Below the pieces are notes generated by a model. The model was not told the DNA's origin. It ran no database searches and saw nothing but the letters and a program-made list of their open reading frames with translations. From contig JBAXOM010000039.1 in the NCBI GenBank assembly GCA_037133215.1, positions 1 to 17,433 of the forward strand: 17,433 nt of DNA, given 5' to 3'. Below are positions 5,564 through 14,383 of this stretch, one piece after another. The translations under genes were made by a program, and so were the position numbers. Within the stretch, counting starts at the first letter, position 1. Each line of letters begins with the position of its first letter. This DNA comes from F1-60-MAGs149 sp037133215. Lineage in GTDB: Bacteria > Actinomycetota > Thermoleophilia > Gaiellales > F1-60-MAGs149.

Positions 5564-7096
5564 GTGAAGCTGAGCCCCGACGAGATCGCATCCATCCTCA
5601 AGGACCAGATCAGTGGTTTCGAGGACACCGCCGATGTCGAGGAAATCGGCACCGTCATCCAGGTCGGCGACGGCATTGCCCGCGTCTACGGCCTCGAGCG
5701 CTGCATTGCCCTCGAGATGCTGGAGTTGCCGCATGGTGTGACCGGCCTCGCCCTCAACCTTGAGGAGTCCAACGTCGCCGTTGTGCTGTTCGGTGAGTGG
5801 CAGAAGATTCGCGAAGGCGACACGGTCCGCCGTACCGGCAAGGTGATGAGTATTCCCGTCGGCGAAGCGCTGATTGGCCGCGTCGTCAACCCGCTTGGCG
5901 TACCGATTGACGGTGGCCCTGCCATCGAGACGACCGAGCAGCGTGCCCTGGAGTACAAGGCGCCTGGTGTGGTCGATCGTCAGCCCGTGAAGGAGCCATT
6001 GCAGACCGGCCTGAAGGCGCTCGACGCCCTCGTGCCAATTGGTCGTGGCCAGCGCGAGCTGATCATTGGCGACCGTCAGACAGGCAAGACCGCTGTCGCG
6101 ATTGACGCGATTATCAACCAGAAGGACTCCGGCGTGATCTGCGTCTACGTCGCGATCGGCCAGAAGGCCTCCACCGTCGCGCAGGTCGTTGAGAAGCTCC
6201 GCGAGCACGGCGCCATGGACTACACGATTGTGGTTGCCGCCAACGCCTCTGAGGCCGCACCGATTAAGTACATCGCTCCGTACGCCGGTTGCGCGATGGC
6301 CGAGTACTTCCTCTACAAGGGTGGTCACGCGCTGGTGGTCTACGACGACCTCACCAAGCAGGCCGACGCCTATCGTCAGATGTCCCTGTTGGTGCGCCGC
6401 CCACCGGGCCGCGAAGCCTTCCCGGGTGACGTGTTCTACTTGCATTCGCGCCTCCTCGAGCGTGCGGTCAAGTTGTCCGACGAGCTCGGCGGCGGTTCGA
6501 TGACGGCACTGCCGATCATCGAGACGCAGGCAGGCGACGTGTCGGCGTACATTCCGACCAACGTCATCTCGATTACCGACGGGCAGATCTTCCTCGAGTC
6601 GAGCCTCTTCTACCAGGGCGTGCGCCCAGCCATCAACGTCGGCATCTCGGTGTCGCGCGTCGGCTCGAACGCTCAGACGAAGGCCATGAAGAAGGTCGCC
6701 GGTCGCCTCAAGCTGGAGCTCGCACAGTTCCGCGCACTCGAGGCCTTCGCCCAGTTTGCGTCCGAACTTGACGCCACGACGCTGGCCCAGCTCAACCGTG
6801 GTCAGCGCCTGGTCAACACGCTCAACCAGAACCAGTACGACCCGTGGCCCGTCGAGGAACAGGTGGCTGTGATTTGGGCGACCACGAACGGCTTCGTCGA
6901 CGATATTGATGCCGGTGACGTCTCGCGCTTCAACGACGGTTTCCGTCAGGCGCTGCGTTCGGAGAAGGTGATTCTGACGGCGATTCGCGAATCGCTCGAC
7001 CTCTCGGATGACACGATCGAGAAGTTGAAGGTTGCGGTCGGTCAGTTTGCTGCTGGCTTCGAGGGTACGGCTGCTGCTGCCGGAGCAATCGCGTAG
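5564..7096 (+). CDS. atpA: ATP synthase F1 subunit alpha
   Basis: The non-catalytic nucleotide-binding subunit of F1, 510 residues, full length. The N-terminal barrel contains IGTVIQVGDGIARVYG. The Walker A loop GDRQTGKT is at 169-176. The Walker B region is HALVVYDDLTKQA near 255-267. The arginine finger is R365 in ISVSRVGSNAQ. The start is GTG, with GGAG upstream in ACGGAGAAAAAC at suitable spacing. It follows atpH after 11 bases and precedes atpG after three. No internal damage is seen. Confidence 0.98.
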   Translation: MKLSPDEIASILKDQISGFEDTADVEEIGTVIQVGDGIARVYGLERCIALEMLELPHGVTGLALNLEESNVAVVLFGEWQKIREGDTVRRTGKVMSIPVGEALIGRVVNPLGVPIDGGPAIETTEQRALEYKAPGVVDRQPVKEPLQTGLKALDALVPIGRGQRELIIGDRQTGKTAVAIDAIINQKDSGVICVYVAIGQKASTVAQVVEKLREHGAMDYTIVVAANASEAAPIKYIAPYAGCAMAEYFLYKGGHALVVYDDLTKQADAYRQMSLLVRRPPGREAFPGDVFYLHSRLLERAVKLSDELGGGSMTALPIIETQAGDVSAYIPTNVISITDGQIFLESSLFYQGVRPAINVGISVSRVGSNAQTKAMKKVAGRLKLELAQFRALEAFAQFASELDATTLAQLNRGQRLVNTLNQNQYDPWPVEEQVAVIWATTNGFVDDIDAGDVSRFNDGFRQALRSEKVILTAIRESLDLSDDTIEKLKVAVGQFAAGFEGTAAAAGAIA

Positions 7097-7099
7097 TCC

Positions 7100-7984
7100 G
7101 TGGCGTCCCTTCAGGACATCCGTCGGCGGATCCATTCCGTCAAGAACACGAGCAAGATCACCAAAGCCATGGAACTCGTGGCCGGTGCCAAGTTGCGTCG
7201 TGCCCAGGTACGGATCGAATCGCTGCGTCCGTTTGCCGACGGCATGCACGAGCTGATCACGGAGACCGCCGGTCGAACACAGGCGCTCCGTAACCAGCCA
7301 TTGCTTGAGCGACGCGAGTTGACGACGACGGCAATTCTCGTGATGACGGGTGATCGTGGTCTGGCCGGTGCCTTCAACGCCAGCGTGCTGCGTCGTGCGC
7401 TCGACGAGGCCAAGCTTGAGCGCGCGGCTGGTCACCAGGTTGTCTGGTATGCCGCCGGTCGTAAGGGTGCTGGCTCGCTGCGGTTCCGCGGCGCCGAGTT
7501 GCGTCAGGTCTGGACCGGGTTTACGGATCGTCCCGTCTATCAGGACGCCGAGCAGATCGCCAATACGCTCGTCGAGGACTACACCGAACAGGTCTTTGAC
7601 CGTCTCGTAATGGTCTTCAATCACTTTGATTCGCCGCTGGTCCAGACCGTCAATGCCCTTGAGGTCTTGCCGATCCCGCTTCCGGAGCGACTGACCGAGA
7701 TGACGCCGCGCGACCGCGCCATGATGGGCGAGTTGCTGTTCGAGCCCGAGGCCGAGGAGATCCTGACGCCACTCTTGACGACGGCGCTCGAAACGGAGAT
7801 TTTCCGTGCGTTGCTCGAATCGACAGCGTCGGAGCATGGTGCGCGTATGACCGCCATGCGCAACGCGTCCGACAACGCCAAGGACCTGATCGACCGCATT
7901 ACGCTCGACATGAACCGCGCGCGCCAGGCTGAGATCACGCAGCAGCTGCTCGAGGTCGTCGCGGGCGCCGACGCACTGTCGTAA
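7100..7984 (+). CDS. atpG: ATP synthase F1 subunit gamma
   Basis: The central rotor shaft of F1, 294 residues. The N-terminal helix MASLQDIRRRIHSVKNTSKI and the following TKAMELVAGAKLRRAQ are standard. The C-terminal helix has ASDNAKDLIDRITLDMNRAR and ends EVVAGADAL, the part that enters the alpha/beta ring. The start is GTG three bases after the atpA stop. In most bacteria atpD would follow directly, but here the next gene is a peptide transporter permease. I see no terminator with a T-tract after it. Confidence 0.97.
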   Translation: MASLQDIRRRIHSVKNTSKITKAMELVAGAKLRRAQVRIESLRPFADGMHELITETAGRTQALRNQPLLERRELTTTAILVMTGDRGLAGAFNASVLRRALDEAKLERAAGHQVVWYAAGRKGAGSLRFRGAELRQVWTGFTDRPVYQDAEQIANTLVEDYTEQVFDRLVMVFNHFDSPLVQTVNALEVLPIPLPERLTEMTPRDRAMMGELLFEPEAEEILTPLLTTALETEIFRALLESTASEHGARMTAMRNASDNAKDLIDRITLDMNRARQAEITQQLLEVVAGADALS

Positions 7985-8054
7985 CAATCCGCTCTTAAAG
8001 GCAGGATTCAACTACCGACGGCGGGTGTTGATCAGGTGTACCCTTTCGTGCCGA

Positions 8055-8060
8055 GGGAGG
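8055..8060 (+). promoter_or_regulatory. Ribosome binding site that fixes the oppC start
   Basis: GGGAGG ends five bases before ATG 8066. This favours ATG 8066 over the in-frame GTG codons at 8036 and 8048, which lack such a site. A TACCCT box at 8039-8044 lies just upstream and could be a weak -10 box giving a short leader, but no -35 box is visible. Confidence 0.7.
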
Positions 8061-8065
8061 GATCG

Positions 8066-9040
8066 ATGGCGACTGTCGAAGAGTTTCAAGACATGCACGT
8101 GGATGGCATGGTCGTGGCGCGCACGCCGCTTCAGCTCGCCGCCGCTCGCCTGCGCCACGACTACGTAGCGCTCTGCAGTCTGCTCTTCATCATCCTGCTT
8201 GTCGTCTTTGCCCTGGCCGGTCCACTGTTTGAGTCGTGGACGAACCACCCACTCAACAAGTCGAACTCCTCGGGAGTTGACGATTACACGCTGCTGCCTG
8301 TGGGCCCACTGGGCGGCTGCCTTAACGGTCTGGCGAGCGTCGGTGAGAAGCAGTGCTTCGTGCTCGGTGCGTCGAACAGTCTCGGCTACGACATGCTGGT
8401 TCAGCTCTCGTACGGCGCACGCACATCATTGATCATTGGTGTCGTAGCGACGATTCTCACGGTTGCTGCGGCACTGCTGCTCGGTGTGGTCGCGGGCTAC
8501 GTCGGCGGTTGGACTGACACCGCGATCGCTCGCCTGATGGATATCGTCGCGGCATTTCCGTTCCTCCTCTTTGCCGTTGCCGCCTCGGTGGCATTCGGGC
8601 CATCGCTCTGGTTCGTGATCCTGATCATCGCCTTCTTCTCATGGTTCTATCCCGGCCGCATCTTTCGTGGCGAAGTGCTGGCGTTGCGCGACCGCGAGTT
8701 CGTGACCGCCGCCCGCATGCTGGGTGCGAGCAATACGCGCATCATCACACGCCACCTCTTGCCGCAGCTGATTGGCCCGGTCACGGTCTATACGAGCCTC
8801 TCGATCGCCGGTGCGATCGCGGCCGAGGCGGCGCTGTCGTACCTCGGCTTCGGCCTTCCTCTTGAGATCCCATCGTGGGGGCGCATGATTTCCGATGCCG
8901 TCCCCGGTGGGCTCTACATCAATGCCCCGTTCCTGATGATCTTCCCAGGCACGTTGCTGATCCTCACGGTGCTCGCCTTCAACTTGCTTGGCGATGGCCT
9001 GCGGGATGCGCTTGACCCTCGTGGCGGCACGCAGATCTAG
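8066..9040 (+). CDS. oppC: Peptide-type ABC transporter permease, DppC/OppC family
   Basis: One of the two membrane-spanning subunits of an importer for peptides or related solutes, 324 residues. The first helix is at about 34-54, the N-terminus is cytoplasmic, and a large external loop follows. Five further helices lie after residue 118. The ATPase-contact EAA loop is EFVTAARMLGASNTRIITRH from 211, followed by LLPQ. Two features stand out. The external loop has cysteines C85 and C97. The usual GTDxxGRD motif before helix 2 is replaced by LGASNSLGYDML at 100-111. The C-terminus NLLGDGLRDALDPR is standard. The gene follows atpG after 81 bases and precedes oppA; permease C before the binding protein is not the common order. 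The substrate cannot be read from sequence, and the symbol denotes the family. Confidence 0.92.
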   Translation: MATVEEFQDMHVDGMVVARTPLQLAAARLRHDYVALCSLLFIILLVVFALAGPLFESWTNHPLNKSNSSGVDDYTLLPVGPLGGCLNGLASVGEKQCFVLGASNSLGYDMLVQLSYGARTSLIIGVVATILTVAAALLLGVVAGYVGGWTDTAIARLMDIVAAFPFLLFAVAASVAFGPSLWFVILIIAFFSWFYPGRIFRGEVLALRDREFVTAARMLGASNTRIITRHLLPQLIGPVTVYTSLSIAGAIAAEAALSYLGFGLPLEIPSWGRMISDAVPGGLYINAPFLMIFPGTLLILTVLAFNLLGDGLRDALDPRGGTQI

Positions 9041-9073
9041 TGCCGCTAACCATTCGCCCATTCCTGTACGAAA

Positions 9074-9083
9074 GGATCGATCC
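9074..9083 (+). promoter_or_regulatory. Ten-base palindrome GGATCGATCC upstream of oppA
   Basis: A perfect 10-base palindrome lies in the 73-base gap between oppC and oppA. It overlaps the AAAGGA that could serve as ribosome site of the small leader frame at 9085. It might be an operator or might be chance; there is no second copy nearby. Confidence 0.25.
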
Positions 9084-9084
9084 A

Positions 9085-9117
9085 ATGACCATGACAACGC
9101 GAGGAGGAACACAATGA
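9085..9117 (+). CDS. Possible 10-residue leader peptide overlapping the oppA start
   Basis: ATG 9085 opens a frame encoding MTMTTRGGTQ that stops at TGA 9115-9117, overlapping oppA ATG 9114 as ATGA. AAAGGA at 9071-9076 lies eight bases before its ATG and could bind ribosomes. The strong GAGGAGG of oppA lies within this frame. Translation of the leader could therefore be coupled to, or interfere with, oppA initiation. The frame is seen; expression is inferred, and a 10-codon frame can occur by chance. Confidence 0.35.
   Translation: MTMTTRGGTQ
9101..9107 (+). promoter_or_regulatory. Strong ribosome binding site of oppA
   Basis: GAGGAGG ends six bases before ATG 9114. It decides this start against the in-frame start codons from 8988 onward, which lie inside oppC and would put about 42 residues before a clear lipoprotein signal peptide. 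High translation fits a binding protein that is needed in excess over its permease. Confidence 0.85.
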
Positions 9118-10874
9118 AGTTCCGCTTTCTAATGATGGCGATCGCGCTGGTGGCTGTTGCCGCCATCGCAGCCGCCTGTGGCTCGAGCAGCAGCTCGAGT
9201 TCGTCCGCCGATGGTGGTGGCGGAGCAACCACCGCCGCTGCCGGTGGCGACTATCTGAAGGGCGGCTTTTCGGCCGCTGTGACGCCCAAGAAGGGCGGCA
9301 CGCTGACGATGGCGATGAACGACAACATCGACTGTTGGAATGGGCTGTCGTACTACGGCATCTCGTGGTCGGTCTTCTACTTCATGGCTCGCGGCCTCTA
9401 CGGCTACCCGAATACGGTTGTCGCACCCGCAACCAATGAGATGCAGCCTGACTTGGCGGCGGATATGCCGACCGTCTCGTCTGATGGCCTGACCTACACG
9501 GTCAAGCTGCGCTCTGGCCTGACCTTCCCGGACGGCTCGCCCGTTACGGCCAAGGACGTCAAAGCGACGTATGAGTACATGCTTGATCCGAACATCCAGT
9601 GCGCGACGGGTGGCCCACCGGCCTCGGGGTACTACTCCGGCATCGTCGGCGAGAAGGACTACAGCGATGCAATGACGAAGTCGAAGGGCAAGAAGAACCC
9701 GGGAATCAGCGGCATCAAGGCTGTTGATGATCTGACCACCGAGTTCACGTTGGTCAAGGCTGACGGCTCGTTCCCACGTGCCCTCGCGATGGCTTGGGGC
9801 TTCATCGTGCCGGCCTCGACGCCGCACAAGAAGACCGAAACGCCACCGCAGTACGTTGGTCCGTACAAGATCTCCGACTACCAGCTGGACAAGTCGGTCA
9901 CGATCGTGCGCGAGCCCACGTGGGCAAAGAACGTTGCGGCTGGTGTGCCAGAGAAGGCCGACGAGAACAACATCGACGGCATCTCGGCAGCGATCGGCGT
10001 GCCAGACGAGACGCAGTTCGCACAGCTCAAGAACAACGAGCTCGACATGACGTTCGACGGTTCGGCGCCGACTGGCTCCGAGATTCCGGCGACCGCCAAC
10101 GATCCGCAGTACAAGGACCGCTTCTACTCGACGCCGGATGCCGCCGTCGATTACGCGGTCTTCCGCACCGACAAGGCGCCGTTTGACAACGTCAAGTTGC
10201 GTCAGGCCGTCAACTACGCGATCGACCGTGAGGCAATCGTCAAGATCATTGGCGGCACGCTGAGCCGTTCGCCGTGGTCGCAGATTCTCTCCGAGAACCT
10301 GCTGGCCGGTCAGTCGCCGGACGTCTACGCGATGGATGTCGCGAAGGCCACGCAGCTGGTCAAGGATTCGGGCGTCGCAACGCCAATCAACATCACGCTC
10401 GCCAACTTCGCGGATAACCCGGCACCACAGGTGTCGGCGTCGATCAAGGAGACGCTGGAGGCGATTGGCTTCAAGGTGACCGTCAAGGCCTTGTCCGCTG
10501 ACGTGTACTACGGCTTCCTGGCCGACCCCAAGTCCGAGTACAACATCGGCATTGCTGGTTGGGGCGAGGATTACGCCGATGCCATCACGTATTACGGTCC
10601 GCTGCTGCTCTGTGGGCAGGGCTCGAACTACGGGCAGTTCTGCGACAAGGGCTTTGATGCCAAGGTCGCAGAGATCAATGCGCTGCCAGCTGGTGCTGAT
10701 CGAGACGGGCAGTTTGCCCAGCTCTCGACGGACACGGCCGCGAACCTCGCCCCGTGGGCGACGCTCGATCTGCGGCGCAAGGTGTCGTTTATCTCGAACC
10801 GCTTGGGCAATTACACCTGGGGCCCTGGCAAGCAGTTCTACTTTGGTTCGTACTTCCTGACGGACGGCAAGTAG
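9114..10874 (+). CDS. oppA: Extracytoplasmic solute-binding lipoprotein, family 5 (peptide type)
   Basis: The substrate-capturing component of the importer, 586 residues. The signal peptide MKFRFLMMAIALVAVAAIAA ends in a lipobox with C22, predicted to be lipid-modified and anchored outside the membrane. A serine/glycine/alanine-rich linker follows to about residue 48. The family 5 fold begins near GGTLTMAMNDN at 61. Typical features include QPDLAADMPTVSSDGLTYTV with LRSGLTFPDGSPVTAKDVK up to residue 150, and the later KLRQAVNYAIDREAIV. Cysteines C500 and C510 lie close together and could form a disulfide; C74 and C163 are further apart. Family 5 proteins bind di- or oligopeptides, but also nickel chelates, haem or opines, so the ligand is unknown. 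The gene is flanked by the two permease genes. Confidence 0.93.
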   Translation: MKFRFLMMAIALVAVAAIAAACGSSSSSSSSADGGGGATTAAAGGDYLKGGFSAAVTPKKGGTLTMAMNDNIDCWNGLSYYGISWSVFYFMARGLYGYPNTVVAPATNEMQPDLAADMPTVSSDGLTYTVKLRSGLTFPDGSPVTAKDVKATYEYMLDPNIQCATGGPPASGYYSGIVGEKDYSDAMTKSKGKKNPGISGIKAVDDLTTEFTLVKADGSFPRALAMAWGFIVPASTPHKKTETPPQYVGPYKISDYQLDKSVTIVREPTWAKNVAAGVPEKADENNIDGISAAIGVPDETQFAQLKNNELDMTFDGSAPTGSEIPATANDPQYKDRFYSTPDAAVDYAVFRTDKAPFDNVKLRQAVNYAIDREAIVKIIGGTLSRSPWSQILSENLLAGQSPDVYAMDVAKATQLVKDSGVATPINITLANFADNPAPQVSASIKETLEAIGFKVTVKALSADVYYGFLADPKSEYNIGIAGWGEDYADAITYYGPLLLCGQGSNYGQFCDKGFDAKVAEINALPAGADRDGQFAQLSTDTAANLAPWATLDLRRKVSFISNRLGNYTWGPGKQFYFGSYFLTDGK

Positions 10875-10889
10875 CCGCTCGGAGTTCGC

Positions 10890-10924
10890 TCCACCCGCCA
10901 CGTCCTCGCGACGTGGCGGGTGGA
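10890..10924 (+). promoter_or_regulatory. Strong hairpin between oppA and oppB
   Basis: Bases 10890-10903 pair perfectly with 10911-10924 (14 base pairs). C10904 and G10910 can add a fifteenth pair over a five-base loop. The stem is GC-rich and has no T-tract. It starts 16 bases after the oppA stop and ends 19 bases before oppB. Hairpins in this position after binding-protein genes often protect the upstream mRNA or reduce read-through, giving more binding protein than permease, as known for malE-malF. The role here is inferred. Confidence 0.75.
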
Positions 10925-10943
10925 TACACCCCGCTCAGACCTC

Positions 10944-11975
10944 ATGATTCGCTTTCTGATCCGACGCATTCTCGGCGGCACCTTTGTGGTGCTCGTCGTA
11001 ACGTTGGCCGTATTTGTGTTGTTCGGTCCCGTGCTGACGTGGAAGTCGAATATTTCGCCCGCTCGGCTCTATGCCGGTAAGAACCCGACGGCACAGCAGA
11101 TCGAGAGCGTCAAGGCACTGCTTGGGCTGGATCAGCCGTACTACGTGCAGTACGCAAATAGTTTGCGTCGCCTCGTACTCGGCCCAACGCAAGAGGAGCG
11201 CGATCGCGTCTGTCCCGGCTCGACGGCTGCCGAGTGTGATCAGCTACTGGGCCGCTTCGGCAGCTCGTTTGCGAAGCAGCGTTCCGTCGATTCGCTGATT
11301 TGGAGCCGCTTCCCTGTCACGTTGTCGCTGGCGATTGTGTCGGCGTTCTTGTGGATGCTGATCTCGATCCCGATCGGCGTGCTCTCAGCCATACGCCCAC
11401 GGTCACTCCTCGACCGCAGTTCGACCGTGTTCGTGCTCGTTGGGCAGTCACTGCCTGTCTACTACTTCGGCCTCTTGGCCATCTATTTCTTCGCCTATAA
11501 GTACGAGGTCTTCCCGCTGAGTGGGTACGAGAACTTCTCGGCCTCGAACCCATGGCCGTGGCTCTATCACCTCTTACTGCCCGCCACCGTCTTGGCACTC
11601 CAGTTTGCCGCCATCTACGTGCGAATTACACGCTCACAGATGCTCGACACCCTCAACGAGGACTATGTCCGCACGGCCCGCGCCAAAGGTGCGAGCGAAC
11701 CACGGGTCGTCGTGCGCCACGCGCTGCGTAATGCCTCGCTACCGATTGTGACCATGTTCGGTCTCGATCTCGGCCTCTTGCTTGGCGGTGCGATCCTGAT
11801 CGAGGTGACCTTCGGTCTGCAGGGGCTCGGTGCACTCGCGGTTGAGGCCGCCAAGCGGCTCGATGTGCCCACCACGGCCGGCATCGTCTTGTTCTCCGCC
11901 ATCCTGATTGTCGTCGCGAACATCATCGTGGACGTCGTCTGTGCCACCCTCGATCCGCGGATTCGGCTGGAGTAG
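10944..11975 (+). CDS. oppB: Peptide-type ABC transporter permease, DppB/OppB family
   Basis: The second membrane subunit, 343 residues. The N-terminus MIRFLIRRILGGTFVVLVV is the classic family opening with helix 1. The large external region holds an extra stretch with C90 and C98 (CPGSTAAEC), then FGSSFAKQRSVDSLIWSRFP, which aligns with the usual segment before helix 2. The EAA loop is EDYVRTARAKGASEPRVVVR at 239-258, followed by HALRNASLPI. The C-terminus VCATLDPRIRLE is typical. ATG 10944 is chosen because the family N-terminus begins there. A GTG at 10920 in frame lies inside the hairpin. No ribosome site is visible before 10944, in contrast to oppA, which suggests lower translation. Confidence 0.93.
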   Translation: MIRFLIRRILGGTFVVLVVTLAVFVLFGPVLTWKSNISPARLYAGKNPTAQQIESVKALLGLDQPYYVQYANSLRRLVLGPTQEERDRVCPGSTAAECDQLLGRFGSSFAKQRSVDSLIWSRFPVTLSLAIVSAFLWMLISIPIGVLSAIRPRSLLDRSSTVFVLVGQSLPVYYFGLLAIYFFAYKYEVFPLSGYENFSASNPWPWLYHLLLPATVLALQFAAIYVRITRSQMLDTLNEDYVRTARAKGASEPRVVVRHALRNASLPIVTMFGLDLGLLLGGAILIEVTFGLQGLGALAVEAAKRLDVPTTAGIVLFSAILIVVANIIVDVVCATLDPRIRLE

Positions 11976-11979
11976 AAAG

Positions 11980-12989
11980 ATGGCCTTGCTCACCGTTGAA
12001 AACCTCCGCACGACCTTCCGTACCGACGACGGTCCCGTCTGTGCTGTCGATGGCGTCAGCCTGTCGGTCGAAGCCGGTCAGGTGCTTGGCATCGTCGGCG
12101 AGTCTGGTTGCGGCAAGTCCGCCATGAGCCTCTCGATCATGGGGCTCTTGCCAACGAGCGCAACCGTTGAGGGCAGCATTCAGCTCGGCGAGCATCAACT
12201 GGTGGGCATGCCCAAGAATGAGTTGCGGACCCTGCGCGGCTCTGAGGTCGCGATGATCTTCCAAGACCCGATGACGTCACTCAATCCCGTCATGACGATC
12301 GGCTGGCAACTCGAAGAGGCCGTTCGGCTCCACCAGAAGGTGTCGCGACGCGAGGCACGTACCTTGGCCGTCGCCGGCTTGGCTGCCGTTGGTATTCCCA
12401 GCCCCGAGGATCGCCTCAAGACGTACCCCCACGAGTTGTCTGGCGGTATGCGTCAGCGCGTGATGATCGCGATGGCACTGCTCAACCGGCCACGGCTGTT
12501 GATTGCCGACGAGCCAACGACGGCGCTGGACGTCACGACGCAGGCTCAGATTCTCGAATTGATGCGCGACCTGCGCAGCGAAGTCGATGCGGCAATCGTC
12601 TTGATTACCCATGACCTGGGCGTGGTGGCGGAGGTCTGCGATGAGGTCGCCGTGATGTATGCCGGTCGGATCGTGGAGCGCGCCACGGTCGACGAATTGT
12701 TTGCGCGCCCGCAGCACCCATACACGTGGGGCCTATTGGCGTCGCTACCCGGACGCAACCGCGCCGGAGAGCGTCTGCACCAGATTGCGGGCTCACCGCC
12801 GAGCCTGATGAACCCGCCAGCTGGCTGTCGTTTTGCGCCACGCTGCGCGATGGCGATGGATGTTTGCCGAGCCGATCCGGCACCCGCTCTCACTGCAGTG
12901 GCAGCGACGGGTGCGGTCGTCGCCTGTCATCTCGATGCAGCCACCCGCGCACGTGAAGGCGCTCGCTTTGCCAGTGACGAGGATTCCGC

Positions 12990-12993
<4 letters not shown>
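11980..12993 (+). CDS. oppD: Peptide-type ABC transporter ATPase, DppD/OppD family
   Basis: One of two cytoplasmic ATPases powering the importer, 337 residues. Walker A GESGCGKS is at 40-47, the Q-loop Q95 is in FQDPMTSLNP, the signature LSGGM is at 153-157, Walker B LLIADE at 173-178 includes E178, and the switch is H211. The C-terminal extension is the family's oligopeptide domain with PPAGCRFAPRCAMAMDVC. Cysteines 283, 289, 296 and 316 match the four-cysteine pattern associated with an iron-sulfur cluster in some Dpp ATPases. The ATG at 11980 follows the oppB stop by four bases, with GGAG at 11969-11972. The stop overlaps oppF as ATGA. The frame extends upstream into oppB, but those residues are not family-like. 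Confidence 0.95.
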
Positions 12994-13969
<976 letters not shown>

Positions 13970-13973
<4 letters not shown>

Positions 13974-14251
13974 GCACAATCGACTGGCGCGCCGCCGCGC
14001 TACGCCTCGCGGTTTTGGTGGTGGCGTTACTGGTGGCAGTTGGTGTGCTGGCGGTCGTGTTTTATGCGGCGGGGCGCCCGCTGCGACCAGCAATCAGCGC
14101 GGGGGCAGGCGTGGTCGGCTTTGCCATGGCGATACTGGGAATCGGGCTACTCGCCTGGTCGCGGCGCGGGTCAGAACGCGTGACCGGTGCGACCGCGTTT
14201 GGTGCGATGGGGCTTAGCGTGCCGTTTCTTGTCGCTGCACTCGTTGTGTAG
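13970..14251 (+). CDS. Small three-helix membrane protein of unknown family
   Basis: I do not recognise this 93-residue protein. It starts at a GTG that overlaps the oppF stop as GTGA, so it is probably translated by coupling with oppF and belongs to the opp transcript. Three hydrophobic segments are visible, at about 11-32, 41-63 and 72-93, joined by short polar loops such as GRPLRPA and SRRGSERVTG. The C-terminus ends within the last hydrophobic segment. It has no cysteine, histidine or obvious catalytic motif. It lies between the importer and atpD, so it could be an accessory protein of either complex; nothing in the sequence decides. The frame stays open upstream inside oppF, but the residues there are not membrane-like. 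Confidence 0.6.
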
Positions 14252-14383
14252 GCGCCTTACCCCTACCGTCGGTAACGGTTTCCGCTATGGTGCCGCCACG
14301 TCCACGACTGCCCCGGTAGGCGTGTGACTCAATCATTTTTACCCATCAATCACGACATCGAATCACGAGGCAAAAGACGCATC
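14252..14383 (+). promoter_or_regulatory. Leader region of atpDC
   Basis: This 132-base gap is the longest between the glyA stop and atpC apart from the region before the AtpZ-like gene. It contains the small imperfect palindrome ACCGT-CGGTA-ACGGT at 14265-14279, a TATGGT box at 14286-14291 without a good -35 box, and an A/T-richer stretch at about 14328-14365. GAGG at 14367-14370 is the only ribosome-site candidate, 13 bases before the atpD ATG. A promoter here would let atpDC be transcribed independently of the opp genes. This is inference from the gap and its composition. Confidence 0.35.

Noticed and set aside
5375..8011. An 878-codon open frame on the minus strand opposite atpH, atpA and atpG
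   Set aside because: It lies exactly antisense to three well-supported conserved genes. Its product is rich in Arg, His, Gln, Asp and Leu with no recognisable domain, as expected from the mirror frame of GC-rich coding DNA with few sense codons that read as stops in reverse.
9129..10901. A 590-codon minus-strand frame opposite oppA
   Set aside because: It shadows a clear lipoprotein gene, has the same Arg/Val/Asp-rich composition as other antisense frames here, and shows no family features.
14324..14383. GTG 14324 as the start of atpD
   Set aside because: It would add 20 residues not found in beta subunits. ATG 14384 matches the conserved N-terminus.
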